Source of the DNA: Egibacteraceae bacterium
GTDB lineage: Bacteria > Actinomycetota > Nitriliruptoria > Euzebyales > Egibacteraceae
Assembly (NCBI GenBank): GCA_040905805.1
Contig: JBBDQS010000035.1
Span: 1-46,875 of the forward strand
Direction of reading: 5' to 3'
DNA length: 46,875 nucleotides
Shown: one piece after another, positions 33,555-41,672 of the stretch
How the letters are laid out: every line of letters starts with the position of its first letter
How positions within the stretch are numbered: the first letter of the stretch is position 1
Notes under the pieces: model-generated
The model's database searches: none
Told to the model about the DNA's origin: nothing
The model's input: only the letters and a program-made list of their open reading frames with translations
Made by a program: the position numbers and the translations under genes

Positions 33555-34799
33555 CTACACCCGCACCTGGCCGTCGCCCTCGACGATGTACTTGGTGGTG
33601 GTCAGCTCGGCCAGGCCCATCGGTCCGCGCGCGTGCAGCTTCTGGGTGGAGATACCGATCTCCGCGCCGAACCCGAACTCGCCGCCGTCGGTGAAGCGGG
33701 TGGAGGCGTTGACCATGACCGCCGCGGCGTCGACCTCGGCGGTGAAGCGCCGGGCGGCGGCTCGGTCCTCGGTGACGATCGCCTCGGTGTGCATGGTGCC
33801 GTGCCGGGCGATGTGGGCGAGCGCGGCGTCGAGGTCGTCCACGACCCGCACGGCCATGCGCAGGTCCAGGTACTCGGTGTCCCAGTCCTCGTCGGTGGCC
33901 GGGGCCACGTCGGCCAGGCGCTGGGCGTCGGCGTCACCGACCAGCTCCACGCCCTCGGCGCGAAGGGCCGCGCTCACCGACGGCAGGAACGCGTCCGCGA
34001 CCGCCCGGTGCACCAGCAGCGTCTCGGCCGCGTTGCAGACGCTCGGGCGGTGCGCCTTGGCGTTGACGGTGATCGCGCGGGCCGCCGCCAGGTCGGCGGC
34101 GGCGTCGACGTAGACGTGGCAGTTGCCGACCCCGGTCTCGATCACCGGGACCTGCGCGTCGGCGACCACGGCGTTGATGAGCCCCGCCCCGCCCCGCGGG
34201 ATCAGCAGGTCGACCAGGCCGCGGGCCCGGCAGAGCTCCTTGACCGACTCCCGGCTGGTGTCGCTGATCAGGCTGACCACGTCGGCGGGCAGCCCCTGGG
34301 CCACCAGCGCCGCGCGCAGGATGTCGGCGAGCACCGTGTTCGAGTGGATCGCTGTCGAGGAGCCCCGCAGCACGCAGGCGTTGCCGCTCTTGACGGCGAG
34401 GCCCGCGGCGTCCACCGTGACGTTGGGCCGTCCCTCGTAGACCATGGCGATCACCCCGAGTGGCACCCGCACCTGGGTGACCTGCAGGCCGTTGGGCAGG
34501 GTGAACCCGCGCACCACCTGCCCGGTCGGGTCGGTCAGCCCCACCAGGTCGCGCAGGGCCTCGGCCATCGCAGTCAGCCGCTGGGGGGTCAGGGTCAACC
34601 GATCGAGCAGCGCGTCGGGGACCCCCGCTGCGCTGGCGGCGTCGACATCGGTCGCGTTGGCCGCGAGCACCCGGGCGTGGCCGGCGTCCAGGGCGGCTGC
34701 CATGGCCTGCAGCGCCGCGTCGCGGGTCGCGGTGGACGCACGAGCGAGCGCAGGCGCGGCGGCCTTCGCCGCGGCGCACACGTCAAGGACAGCCGACAT
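33555..34799 (-). CDS. proA: Gamma-glutamyl phosphate reductase
   Basis: The 414-residue aldehyde-dehydrogenase-fold enzyme carries [32 protein letters not shown], the catalytic Cys in [12 protein letters not shown], and the C-terminal [10 protein letters not shown] segment. It reduces glutamyl-5-phosphate to the semialdehyde in proline synthesis, using ProB's product. In most actinobacteria it is next to proB; here about 4.4 kb of accessory genes (cyclase, subtilase, Uma2, others) lies between proA and proB. Its stop is only four bases from the stop of the converging halogenase-like gene. The start is ATG with GGAGG nine bases ahead. Confidence 0.97.
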   Translation of the reverse strand: MSAVLDVCAAAKAAAPALARASTATRDAALQAMAAALDAGHARVLAANATDVDAASAAGVPDALLDRLTLTPQRLTAMAEALRDLVGLTDPTGQVVRGFTLPNGLQVTQVRVPLGVIAMVYEGRPNVTVDAAGLAVKSGNACVLRGSSTAIHSNTVLADILRAALVAQGLPADVVSLISDTSRESVKELCRARGLVDLLIPRGGAGLINAVVADAQVPVIETGVGNCHVYVDAAADLAAARAITVNAKAHRPSVCNAAETLLVHRAVADAFLPSVSAALRAEGVELVGDADAQRLADVAPATDEDWDTEYLDLRMAVRVVDDLDAALAHIARHGTMHTEAIVTEDRAAARRFTAEVDAAAVMVNASTRFTDGGEFGFGAEIGISTQKLHARGPMGLAELTTTKYIVEGDGQVRV

Positions 34800-34809
34800 A
34801 GCAGGTAGC

Positions 34810-34830
34810 CTCCTCTCAAGCCCTGAGGAG
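34810..34830 (-). promoter_or_regulatory. Hairpin covering the proA ribosome site
   Basis: On the minus strand CTCCTC (34830-34825) can pair with GAGGAG (34815-34810), which is part of the GAGGAGG ribosome site of proA. The loop is nine bases. This would hide the ribosome site; it is a 6-bp stem only, so weak. Confidence 0.3.
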
Positions 34831-34853
34831 CCATGCTAACCGGGAGAGCGGCA

Positions 34854-35363
34854 GTGAACGACTTCGAGGAGGCGCTGGCGGCCAAGCTGGCGCGCAACGC
34901 CGAGATCGCACGCGAGCGCCAGGACAACGTCGAGGCGATGGCTCGCTACGAGGAGGAACAGGCCGAGCAGGCCAAGCACGAGCGGGAGCGGCTGGGAAAG
35001 GAGCAGCGCGCCCGCCACGGTGAGCTCGTGGAGGCGTTGACCAATGCGGCGCAGGGCCTCAAGGCCGCCTCCCCCGAGGACTTCATCGTGCGCCTGGGCT
35101 GGACGCAGTCGGGCGAGGAGTTCATCGCCAAGATCTCCACCCGGCGGATGGAGCCGGCCCGGTCCCTGCTGATCGAGTTGGACCGTGACGACGACGAGGT
35201 GCTCGCCCGCTGGCACAGCGACGTCGGCCACTCGCTGGAGCTGTGGCGCCTGCTCGACGTCGACCCGCAGCTGCTGCACGACCTGGTGCTGCAGGTCGCC
35301 GACCAGGACCTGTGGCGCCAGCAGACCCGCCACCCCCCGCCGTTCCCGGGCGCGCGCCAGTAA
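34854..35363 (+). CDS. Coiled-coil protein of unknown function
   Basis: The 169-residue product starts at GTG with GGGAG seven bases ahead. Residues about 5-60 are charged and helical (LARNAEIARERQDNVEAMARYEEEQAEQ), a likely coiled coil. The second half is a compact alpha/beta segment (FIVRLGWTQSGEEFIAKIS; LLIELDRDDDEVLARWHSDVGHSLELW). It is divergent from proA, 54 bases apart. I recognise no family; length and composition look like a real gene. Confidence 0.7.
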   Translation: MNDFEEALAAKLARNAEIARERQDNVEAMARYEEEQAEQAKHERERLGKEQRARHGELVEALTNAAQGLKAASPEDFIVRLGWTQSGEEFIAKISTRRMEPARSLLIELDRDDDEVLARWHSDVGHSLELWRLLDVDPQLLHDLVLQVADQDLWRQQTRHPPPFPGARQ

Positions 35364-35383
35364 GGAGCACCCCCGCCTGGACC

Positions 35384-35540
35384 GTGCTGTTCCACCGTGA
35401 GGCGGCGGTGGTGACCGACCGCGGGAGCCCGCTGTCGCACGCCGCGATCGTCGCGCGGGAGCACGGCATCCCCGCGGTGGTCGGCACGCAGACCGCGACC
35501 AGCACGATCACCGACGGCCAGGCCGTGCTGGAGCGCTTGT
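35384..35540 (+). pseudogene. Remnant of a PEP-utilising enzyme mobile domain
   Basis: Codons from the GTG at 35384 give VVTDRGSPLSHAAIVAREHG and IPAVVGT...ITDGQAV, the phosphohistidine motif of PEP synthase, PPDK and rifampicin phosphotransferase (His in SHAAIVAREHGIPAVVG). After AVLE the reading becomes incoherent. Only about 50 residues of a normally 800-900-residue enzyme are present, with no ATP-grasp part, so this is a decayed fragment, or a stand-alone domain with uncertain ends. Confidence 0.7.
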
Positions 35541-35784
35541 CCGACGCGCCGTCCTGCAGGGCACCTACTTGGCCGTCGACCCCGAGCAGGTCCGGCGGCA
35601 CCTGGCCGCCCTCGACGGCCTCGTGGCGTTCGCCGGCGCGGTCGAGTCTCACCTCGGTGAGCAGCCGGCTGACCCGCCGGGTCCCGGGGGTGTGAACAGC
35701 GGCTGCCGCTGTCGGCTGTGGACAGACGCCGCTGGCGGGGCGAGCATGGCGGTAGCGTTGCCACATGGACCAAGGAGGGCGACC
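35541..35784 (+). other. Coding-like remnant ahead of the Uma2 gene
   Basis: From a TTG at 35569 the frame of the Uma2 gene reads AVDPEQVRRHLAALDGLVAFAG and VESHLGEQ with strong G/C third positions, then degenerates into non-coding sequence before the Uma2 start. It may be a piece of a small helical protein (ESX-associated proteins have similar starts, a weak resemblance) or the tail of the broken PEP-enzyme gene. No start signal is clear. Confidence 0.3.
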
Positions 35785-36339
35785 GTGGCTGTCTCTACCG
35801 GCGCCGGCATGGCGCAGGCCCAGTTGGCGCGGCTGGAGGCTGAGGGCAAGCTCGACGAGGCGTTGCGCTACGAGATCCTCAACGGCGAGCTGGTGGTCCG
35901 CGGGTTCCCGCTGATCGCCCACGAGGAGGCGGTCAACGTGCTGATGGTGCACCTCCTCTCCTGGACCCACGAGCATGGCGGCAAGGTGTTCGCGGGTGCG
36001 GGCATCGAGATCGGCGCGCAGCAGCTCGGTCCCGACGTGGCGTTCATCGGCCCCGAGCGGGTCGGCGAGCTTGACGCCGACGGCTTCCACGTCCCGCCCG
36101 ACCTGGTCGCCGAGGTGACCTCGCCGGGCACGCGCAGCCTGGACCTGCACGAGAAGCGCGACATCTACCAGGAGCTGGGGGTCGGGGAGTACTGGGTGGT
36201 GGACCTGCGCCGCCGGCGGGTGCTGGTCCACCGCCTGGACGCCGCCGACGAGGCCCGCACGGTCACCAGCGGCACGCTGGTCACACCAGTCGCGCCGGGT
36301 CTTGGCGTCCCGGTCGCCGAGCTGTTCGCGGGCCGGTAG
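35785..36339 (+). CDS. Uma2 family endonuclease-fold protein
   Basis: The 184-residue product starts at GTG with AAGGAGGG five bases ahead. It carries the Uma2/DUF820 motifs of a PD-(D/E)xK-like fold: LGPDVAFIGPERV, LVAEVTSPGTRSLDLHEKRDIYQELGVGEYWVVDLRRRRVLVH, with Asp, Glu and Lys in the expected order (D in GPDVAF, E in VAEVTSP, K in HEKRDIY). Function of this common family is unclear; some members are linked to mobile elements. It converges with the subtilase gene, with 21 bases between stops. Confidence 0.9.
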   Translation: MAVSTGAGMAQAQLARLEAEGKLDEALRYEILNGELVVRGFPLIAHEEAVNVLMVHLLSWTHEHGGKVFAGAGIEIGAQQLGPDVAFIGPERVGELDADGFHVPPDLVAEVTSPGTRSLDLHEKRDIYQELGVGEYWVVDLRRRRVLVHRLDAADEARTVTSGTLVTPVAPGLGVPVAELFAGR

Positions 36340-36360
36340 CGCCTCTGGCCACATGCGGCG

Positions 36361-37635
36361 CTACTGGAAGGGCTGGCGCCAGCCGAACGTCGGGCGGCCG
36401 TTGGCCTGGTGCAGGGCCCGGGCGGCATGGCCCGTGAGGTTGGCCAGCAGCAGTCCGACGGCGATGCCGGCCGGCACCATGGGCTGCGGACGAGACTCGC
36501 CCTCGCCGACGACGCCGGGCACGTCCAGGACCATCTCGATCCGCTCGTCCAGGGGCGGCAGCGGCTCGGCCGGCGGCACCTCCTCGACCGGCTCGGGGGC
36601 CGGCACCGGCTCCGGTGACGGCGGCGCCATCGGGACGGGCGCGGGCTCAGGCGCGGGCACCGGCTCGGGAGCCGGCGGGGGTGGCGGAGGCGGCGGTGGC
36701 GCCGCAGGCGGCGGCGCGCCCTCCGCGGTGGAGACGGCGGTCGCGGCGGCAGCCAGGTCCACCACCCCCGCTCCCCCGGGTCCGGGCCGGGCCGTGGCGA
36801 ACAGCAGCTCGCGCACCTGCTGGGGGGTGCGCCCCGCGCTACGCAGGATGGCCGCCCCACCGGACACGACCGGCGCGGCGAACGAGGTGCCGTCCGCGCG
36901 GGCGTAGCCGCCCTGGATGTAGGTCGAGATGATCTCCACCCCGGGCGCGAACAGCGTTCGTGCGTCGCGGTTGGAGTGTGGCCATGCCCGGCTCTGCCGG
37001 TCGCTCGCCCCGACGACGATGACCGGGGTCTGCGGGGCGTACGGCGTCGTCGCACGACCCTCGTTGCCGGATGCGGCCACCACGACCACGCCGGCCGCGT
37101 GCGCCTCGGCGATGGCCGTCTCCACGTCGCTGCCGATGATCCCACCGCTCCCGCCCGTCAGGCCCGGCGCCTCCGCCAGGCTCAGGTTGATGACGTCCGC
37201 CCCGTTGCGCGTGGCCCACCGCACCCCCTCGGCGACGTCCTCGGAGCTGCCGGTCCCGCCGCTGTCCAGCACGCGCACGGGCAGGATGCTCGCCTGCGGG
37301 GCGACCCCCACCCCGCCGACGCCGTTGCCGAGCACCGCGGCGATGACGCCGGCGACCAATGTGCCGTGCCCGTTCGGGTCATCGGGCGGGGTGCCCGGCT
37401 CGATCAGGTCGACACCGCCCCGGACACGCCCGGCGAGGTCGGGATGGGCGGCGTCGACCCCGGTGTCCACCACGGCGACCACCACGTTGGCGCCCTGGGT
37501 CAACGCCCACGCGTCGAAGGCGCCGACCTGTGGCAGGTGCCACTGCTCGGGCACCAGCGGGTCGTCGGGTGGGATGACCGCGCCCAGCGCCAGGCTGGAC
37601 AGCAGGACAAGGCCCCAGGCGAGCGCGCGACGCAT
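36361..37635 (-). CDS. Membrane-anchored subtilisin-like protease
   Basis: The 424-residue protein has a signal peptide (residues about 1-20), an S8 catalytic domain with Asp57 (VVDTGVD), His90 (NGHGTLVAG) and Ser251 (DGTSFAAPV), then a Pro/Ala/Glu-rich linker (about 300-365) and a hydrophobic segment near the C-terminus (VPAGIAVGLLLANLTGHAARALH). This layout recalls mycosins of type VII secretion but no other ESX gene is present. Chosen start is ATG at 37635; the longer frame is Pro/Arg-rich. It is 121 bases downstream of the cyclase gene on the same strand. It would act outside the cell. Confidence 0.93.
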   Translation of the reverse strand: MRRALAWGLVLLSSLALGAVIPPDDPLVPEQWHLPQVGAFDAWALTQGANVVVAVVDTGVDAAHPDLAGRVRGGVDLIEPGTPPDDPNGHGTLVAGVIAAVLGNGVGGVGVAPQASILPVRVLDSGGTGSSEDVAEGVRWATRNGADVINLSLAEAPGLTGGSGGIIGSDVETAIAEAHAAGVVVVAASGNEGRATTPYAPQTPVIVVGASDRQSRAWPHSNRDARTLFAPGVEIISTYIQGGYARADGTSFAAPVVSGGAAILRSAGRTPQQVRELLFATARPGPGGAGVVDLAAAATAVSTAEGAPPPAAPPPPPPPPPAPEPVPAPEPAPVPMAPPSPEPVPAPEPVEEVPPAEPLPPLDERIEMVLDVPGVVGEGESRPQPMVPAGIAVGLLLANLTGHAARALHQANGRPTFGWRQPFQ

Positions 37636-37756
37636 AGCAGCAAGAATGACAGGGCGGCGCCTCCGCCGCACCTGCCCGACCGGCACTCCCGGGCGCGACC
37701 ACCGGCGGTGGGCGCCCGTGCCGAGGCGTCGGGCCGGGGGAGCAGCGCTGTGAGGC

Positions 37757-39145
37757 TCAGGCCGGCAGGTGGTGGAGCACGTAGGCGGTGACCGGCTCGG
37801 CCTTGCCCTTGATCTGCAGCGGGGGCAGGGCCTCGACGACCACCCCCTCGGGCAGGGACGCGCGGGTGCCCTCACCGATCAGCACCCCCCCGACCGGGGC
37901 CTGGGACTCGAGCCGGGCCGCCAGGTTGACCGTGTCGCCGATGAAGTCGTGCTTGCGGTGCCCCCGCTCCCCGACCACCCCGGCGGCGACCGCCCCGCTG
38001 TTGACCCCGACGCGGAACCGCGGCCAGTCCGGGTTGGCGGCGGCGACCTCGGTGGCGACCTCCTGGAAGGCCAGTGCGGCGCCGGCGGCGAGTCGGGCGT
38101 GGTCGGGCTGGCCGCCGTGCTTGTTGAACACGACCATGATCGCGTCCCCGATCAGCTGGTGGACGGCACCGCCGTGCTGCTGCATGAGGGGGATGAGGCG
38201 CGCGAAGTAGACGTTGAGCATCGCCTGCACCTCCTGGGGCTCAGTCCGTTCGGAGTAGGGCGTGAACCCTTGCAGGTCCGCGAACAGGATGCTCGCCTCG
38301 GAGGTCCCGTCCAGGGTGTGTTGGAGGTAGAGGGCGCTGAACCGCTCCTCGTGCCACTCCTGGCGGGCCGCGCCGGCGATCAGGCCGAACGCGGCGAGCA
38401 TGAGCACGTGCCACTCCCACCAGGACAGGCGCCAGTTCACCGCCGCCGTCAGGACGACCAGGGCGGCGGCGAGCAACGCGAACGCCACGGCGAACGCGAG
38501 CACGATCGGCGTCCCCCGGCGCTGGTACAGCCGCAGGTAGCCCCACGCGCCGGCCGTGTACCCCAGCACCCCGACGACAGCGAAGGCGAGCTGCCAGCCA
38601 CCGAGGGTCTCCCGCGCGACGGCGTCGGCCAGCGGCGGGAGCTGCGCGACCGAGAGGACGGCCCACACGACGATCAACGCGAACAGCGCGGTCATGATCA
38701 GCCGCGAGCGCGCCATGATGCGCTGGGCCGTCGTCGGCGAGAGCTCGATGGCCGAGAGCGCGGCGAACACGCCCCCCACGACCAGGCCGACCGGTGTCGC
38801 CAGCTCGAACCCCGCGTTCGGGCCGAGCAGCACCCCGGGGGTCGCGAGCGCGTGCAGGCCCAAACCGCCCGCGGCGGCGATGAAGGCCATGGAGACCATG
38901 AACAGGCGCGCGTCCCGGCGCCGGCGGGACGCCGCCGTCACGGTGGAGCCGAGAGCCGTGGCGATCACCGCCGCGGCCAGCACGAGCCAGAAGTGCGCGG
39001 GGTGGTTCTGCCACAGGCCGTCCAACGCCGGTCGCAGCCGCAGGACCGCCAGCAGCGCCAACGGGGCCAGCACGGCCACGACCACCACGGCGACCCCGAA
39101 GGTCTTGCGTCGCGTCTGGGTCTCGTTCGTGTCAGCGACTGGCAT
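37757..39145 (-). CDS. Membrane class III adenylate/guanylate cyclase
   Basis: The 462-residue protein has about seven or eight hydrophobic segments in residues 15-262, then a class III catalytic domain. Metal Asp290 lies in SILFADLQGFTPYSE and Asp334 in LIGDAIMVVF. The dimer-forming Asn407 and Arg411 are in DTVNLAARLE. At the base-selecting lysine position (usually DKFIGDA) it reads HQLIGDA, that is Gln330, while Asp400 stands in the second position (by-eye alignment). It makes cAMP or cGMP from ATP/GTP if active. Its stop is 12 bases from the end of proB, so it may be in the obg-proB transcript. Confidence 0.92.
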   Translation of the reverse strand: MPVADTNETQTRRKTFGVAVVVVAVLAPLALLAVLRLRPALDGLWQNHPAHFWLVLAAAVIATALGSTVTAASRRRRDARLFMVSMAFIAAAGGLGLHALATPGVLLGPNAGFELATPVGLVVGGVFAALSAIELSPTTAQRIMARSRLIMTALFALIVVWAVLSVAQLPPLADAVARETLGGWQLAFAVVGVLGYTAGAWGYLRLYQRRGTPIVLAFAVAFALLAAALVVLTAAVNWRLSWWEWHVLMLAAFGLIAGAARQEWHEERFSALYLQHTLDGTSEASILFADLQGFTPYSERTEPQEVQAMLNVYFARLIPLMQQHGGAVHQLIGDAIMVVFNKHGGQPDHARLAAGAALAFQEVATEVAAANPDWPRFRVGVNSGAVAAGVVGERGHRKHDFIGDTVNLAARLESQAPVGGVLIGEGTRASLPEGVVVEALPPLQIKGKAEPVTAYVLHHLPA

Positions 39146-39156
39146 CGGTGTGCACC

Positions 39157-40281
39157 CTAGGCCACCACGACCAGCGAGTCGCGGTGGATCACCGCGCGGG
39201 CGTACTCGGCGCCGAGCTCGGCGGTGGCCGCACCGGTGGACCGCCCGAGCAGCCGCTCGACGTCGTCGCGTCCGTACGCCACCAGCCCGCGGGCGACGAC
39301 CCGCTCGTCGGGTCCACGCACGTCGACGGCGTCACCCGCCGAGAAGCGCCCGTCGACGGCGACCACACCGGCGGCCAAGAGCGACTTGTTGCCCTCGACC
39401 AGCGCCGTCACGGCGCCCTCGTCGACGAACACCGAGCCCTGGGGCGCGGTCGCGAACGCGATCCAGAGCTTGCGGCTCTCGGGGCGCCGGGCGTTCGGCG
39501 GGAACCAGGTCCCCACCGGTGCGCCCCCGACGACCGCACGCACCACCCCCGGCCGGCGCGCATTGGCGATCACGCAGTGGGCGGCGCTGAAGGTCGCGAT
39601 CCGCACCGCCTCCACCTTGCTGGCCATCCCGCCGCTGCCCACGTCGGACCCGGTCCGATCGAACGTGCGGGTGTCCAGGGTGCTCAGGTCGTCGACGCGG
39701 TCGAGCACCGGCAGGTCGGGAACCTGGCTCGGATCTCCGTCGAGCAGCCCGTCGACGTCGGACAGCAGCACGAGCAGGTCCGCGCCGAGCATGCTGGCCG
39801 CCAGCGCCGCCAGCCGGTCGTTGTCACCGAAGCGCAGCTCGTCGGTGGCGACGGTGTCGTTCTCGTTCACGAGCGGGACCGCTCCGAGCTCCAGCAGTCT
39901 CTCGAAGGTCTGGCGGGCGTTCAGGTACCGCGCCCGCTGGACGACGTCGTCGGGAGTCAGCAGCACCTGCCCGCACACCATGCCGTGCACGGCGAAGGAC
40001 TGCTGGTAGGTGTGCACGAGGAGGCCCTGCCCGACACTGGCCGTCGCCTGCAGGGTGGGCAGGTCGCTCGGCCGGTGCACGAGCCCGAGGGGGTGCAGCC
40101 CAGCGGCGACCGCCCCGCTGGACACGAGCACCACCTCGACGCCCTTGGCACGCACGGCGACCAGCTGGGTGACCAGGTCGGCGACCAGGTCGCGGTCCAG
40201 TCCCCCCGTCGGACCGCGCAGGCTCGACGAGCCGACCTTCACGACCACCCGGCGTGGAGGGTCGAAGCGGGCCGTGGTCAC
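39157..40281 (-). CDS. proB: Glutamate 5-kinase
   Basis: The 374-residue protein starts GTG-ACC, overlapping the obgE stop by four bases (GTGA). It has the amino-acid-kinase segments VVVKVGSSSL, VLVSSGAVAAGL, and GSGGMASKVEAVRIA, and a C-terminal PUA domain (about 275-370: KSLLAAGVVAVDGRFSAGDAVDV). It phosphorylates glutamate in the first step of proline synthesis. ProA, the next enzyme, is encoded further along on the same strand, about 4.4 kb away. Confidence 0.97.
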   Translation of the reverse strand: MTTARFDPPRRVVVKVGSSSLRGPTGGLDRDLVADLVTQLVAVRAKGVEVVLVSSGAVAAGLHPLGLVHRPSDLPTLQATASVGQGLLVHTYQQSFAVHGMVCGQVLLTPDDVVQRARYLNARQTFERLLELGAVPLVNENDTVATDELRFGDNDRLAALAASMLGADLLVLLSDVDGLLDGDPSQVPDLPVLDRVDDLSTLDTRTFDRTGSDVGSGGMASKVEAVRIATFSAAHCVIANARRPGVVRAVVGGAPVGTWFPPNARRPESRKLWIAFATAPQGSVFVDEGAVTALVEGNKSLLAAGVVAVDGRFSAGDAVDVRGPDERVVARGLVAYGRDDVERLLGRSTGAATAELGAEYARAVIHRDSLVVVA

Positions 40282-41648
40282 GCCCCGCCCCGGCCACCCG
40301 CCAGACCGTCGGCGGGGCCGTCGGTCTGGTCGTCCTCGGCTGGGTCCTCGGGCGGGAGGTCGGCCTGGTCAGGTTCGAACGCGAACACGGCGCCGGCGAT
40401 CTCCACGTCGTCGCCGCGCACCGCCCCCGCCTTGACCAGCGCGCGCTCCACGCCCGCGCGCACCAGCCGGCCCTGCAGGTGGCGGACAGCCTCGGGGTTG
40501 TCGAGGTCGGCCATGACCACCCAGCGCTCCACGCGATCCCCGGACACGCGGAACCCACCCTTGATCTGCTCGACGGCGAAGTCCACCTTGGAGTGCTGAC
40601 CGGCGGGGCGCAGCACCGGTCGCTCGGGGGTGTGCTCGGGTGTCGTCTGCTGGGTGCGCGCGAACGCGACGAGGGCGGCGAGGCGGTGGCGCAACGCCGG
40701 GAGCCCCTCCCCCGTGACCGCGCTGCCGGCCAGGACCTCCCACCCGGCCGCCTCCAGGTCCGGGCGGATGATCTCGGCGGTGTCACGGTCGGCGTCGACC
40801 TTGTTCAGCCACACCAGGGCCGGGCGCTCCAGCAGCTCGGACTGGTAGGCGGCCAGCTCGGCGACGATGGTCGCCAAGTCGTCGCGGGGGTCGCGCTGCT
40901 CGTAGTTCGCGCAGTCCAGGACATGCACCAGCACCCCGGCGCGCTCGACGTGGCGCAGGAACTCGTGGCCGAGGCCGCGGCCCTCGCTCGCCCCCTGGAT
41001 GAGGCCGGGGACGTCGGCGACCACGTAGTCGAGGTCGTCGTGGCTCACCACCCCCAGGTTGGGCGCCAGCGTGGTGAACGGGTAGTCGGCGATCTTCGGC
41101 TTGGCGGCCGACAGCCGCGCGATCAGCGACGACTTGCCGCCGTTGGGGTAGCCGACCAGCGCCACGTCCGCGACGAGCTTCAGCTCCAGGACCAGCCACC
41201 GCTCCGAGGCCGGCTCGCCGTGCTCGTGGAAGCGCGGCCCCCGGCGCTGCGCGGTGGCGAAGGCGGCGTTGCCCCGCCCGCCCCGCCCGCCCGCGACCGC
41301 GACCAGCTCCGCACCGTCGCCGAGCAGGTCGCCGAGCACGGTCCCGTCGGCGTCGCGCACCACCGTGCCCCGGGGCACCGTCAGGACCACGTCCTCGCCG
41401 TCGGCACCCCGGCGCAGGTCCCCCTCGCCGTGCTGGCCGTTGCCGGCCTTGCGGTGGGGACGGTGGTGGTAGTCCACGAGCGTGGCCACGTTCGAGGACG
41501 CGCGCACCACGACCGACCCCCCGTGCCCGCCGTCCCCGCCCTCGGGGCGCCCCTTGGGCTCGAACGGCTGGCGCGCGAAGGCCGTGACGCCGTCGCCCCC
41601 GTGCCCACCGGCCACGTGCACCTTCACCTGATCCACGAACGTGCTCAT
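40278..41648 (-). CDS. obgE: GTPase Obg
   Basis: The 456-residue protein has the Gly-rich Obg fold (FVDQVKVHVAGGHGGDGVTAFARQPFEPKGRPEGGDGGHGGSV; residues 3-45 in pieces), the GTPase domain with GYPNGGKSSLIARL, DVPGLIQGASEGRGLGHEFL and NKVD, and a C-terminal OCT domain with an acidic tail. Obg is an essential ribosome-assembly and stress GTPase. It heads the obgE-proB-proA-nadD-rsfS order. No rplU or rpmA, which usually precede it, are in the window; metB-cbs lies upstream instead. Confidence 0.98.
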   Translation of the reverse strand: MSTFVDQVKVHVAGGHGGDGVTAFARQPFEPKGRPEGGDGGHGGSVVVRASSNVATLVDYHHRPHRKAGNGQHGEGDLRRGADGEDVVLTVPRGTVVRDADGTVLGDLLGDGAELVAVAGGRGGRGNAAFATAQRRGPRFHEHGEPASERWLVLELKLVADVALVGYPNGGKSSLIARLSAAKPKIADYPFTTLAPNLGVVSHDDLDYVVADVPGLIQGASEGRGLGHEFLRHVERAGVLVHVLDCANYEQRDPRDDLATIVAELAAYQSELLERPALVWLNKVDADRDTAEIIRPDLEAAGWEVLAGSAVTGEGLPALRHRLAALVAFARTQQTTPEHTPERPVLRPAGQHSKVDFAVEQIKGGFRVSGDRVERWVVMADLDNPEAVRHLQGRLVRAGVERALVKAGAVRGDDVEIAGAVFAFEPDQADLPPEDPAEDDQTDGPADGLAGGRGGA

Positions 41649-41672
41649 CGCGTCCAGCCTACGACGAGGGCC

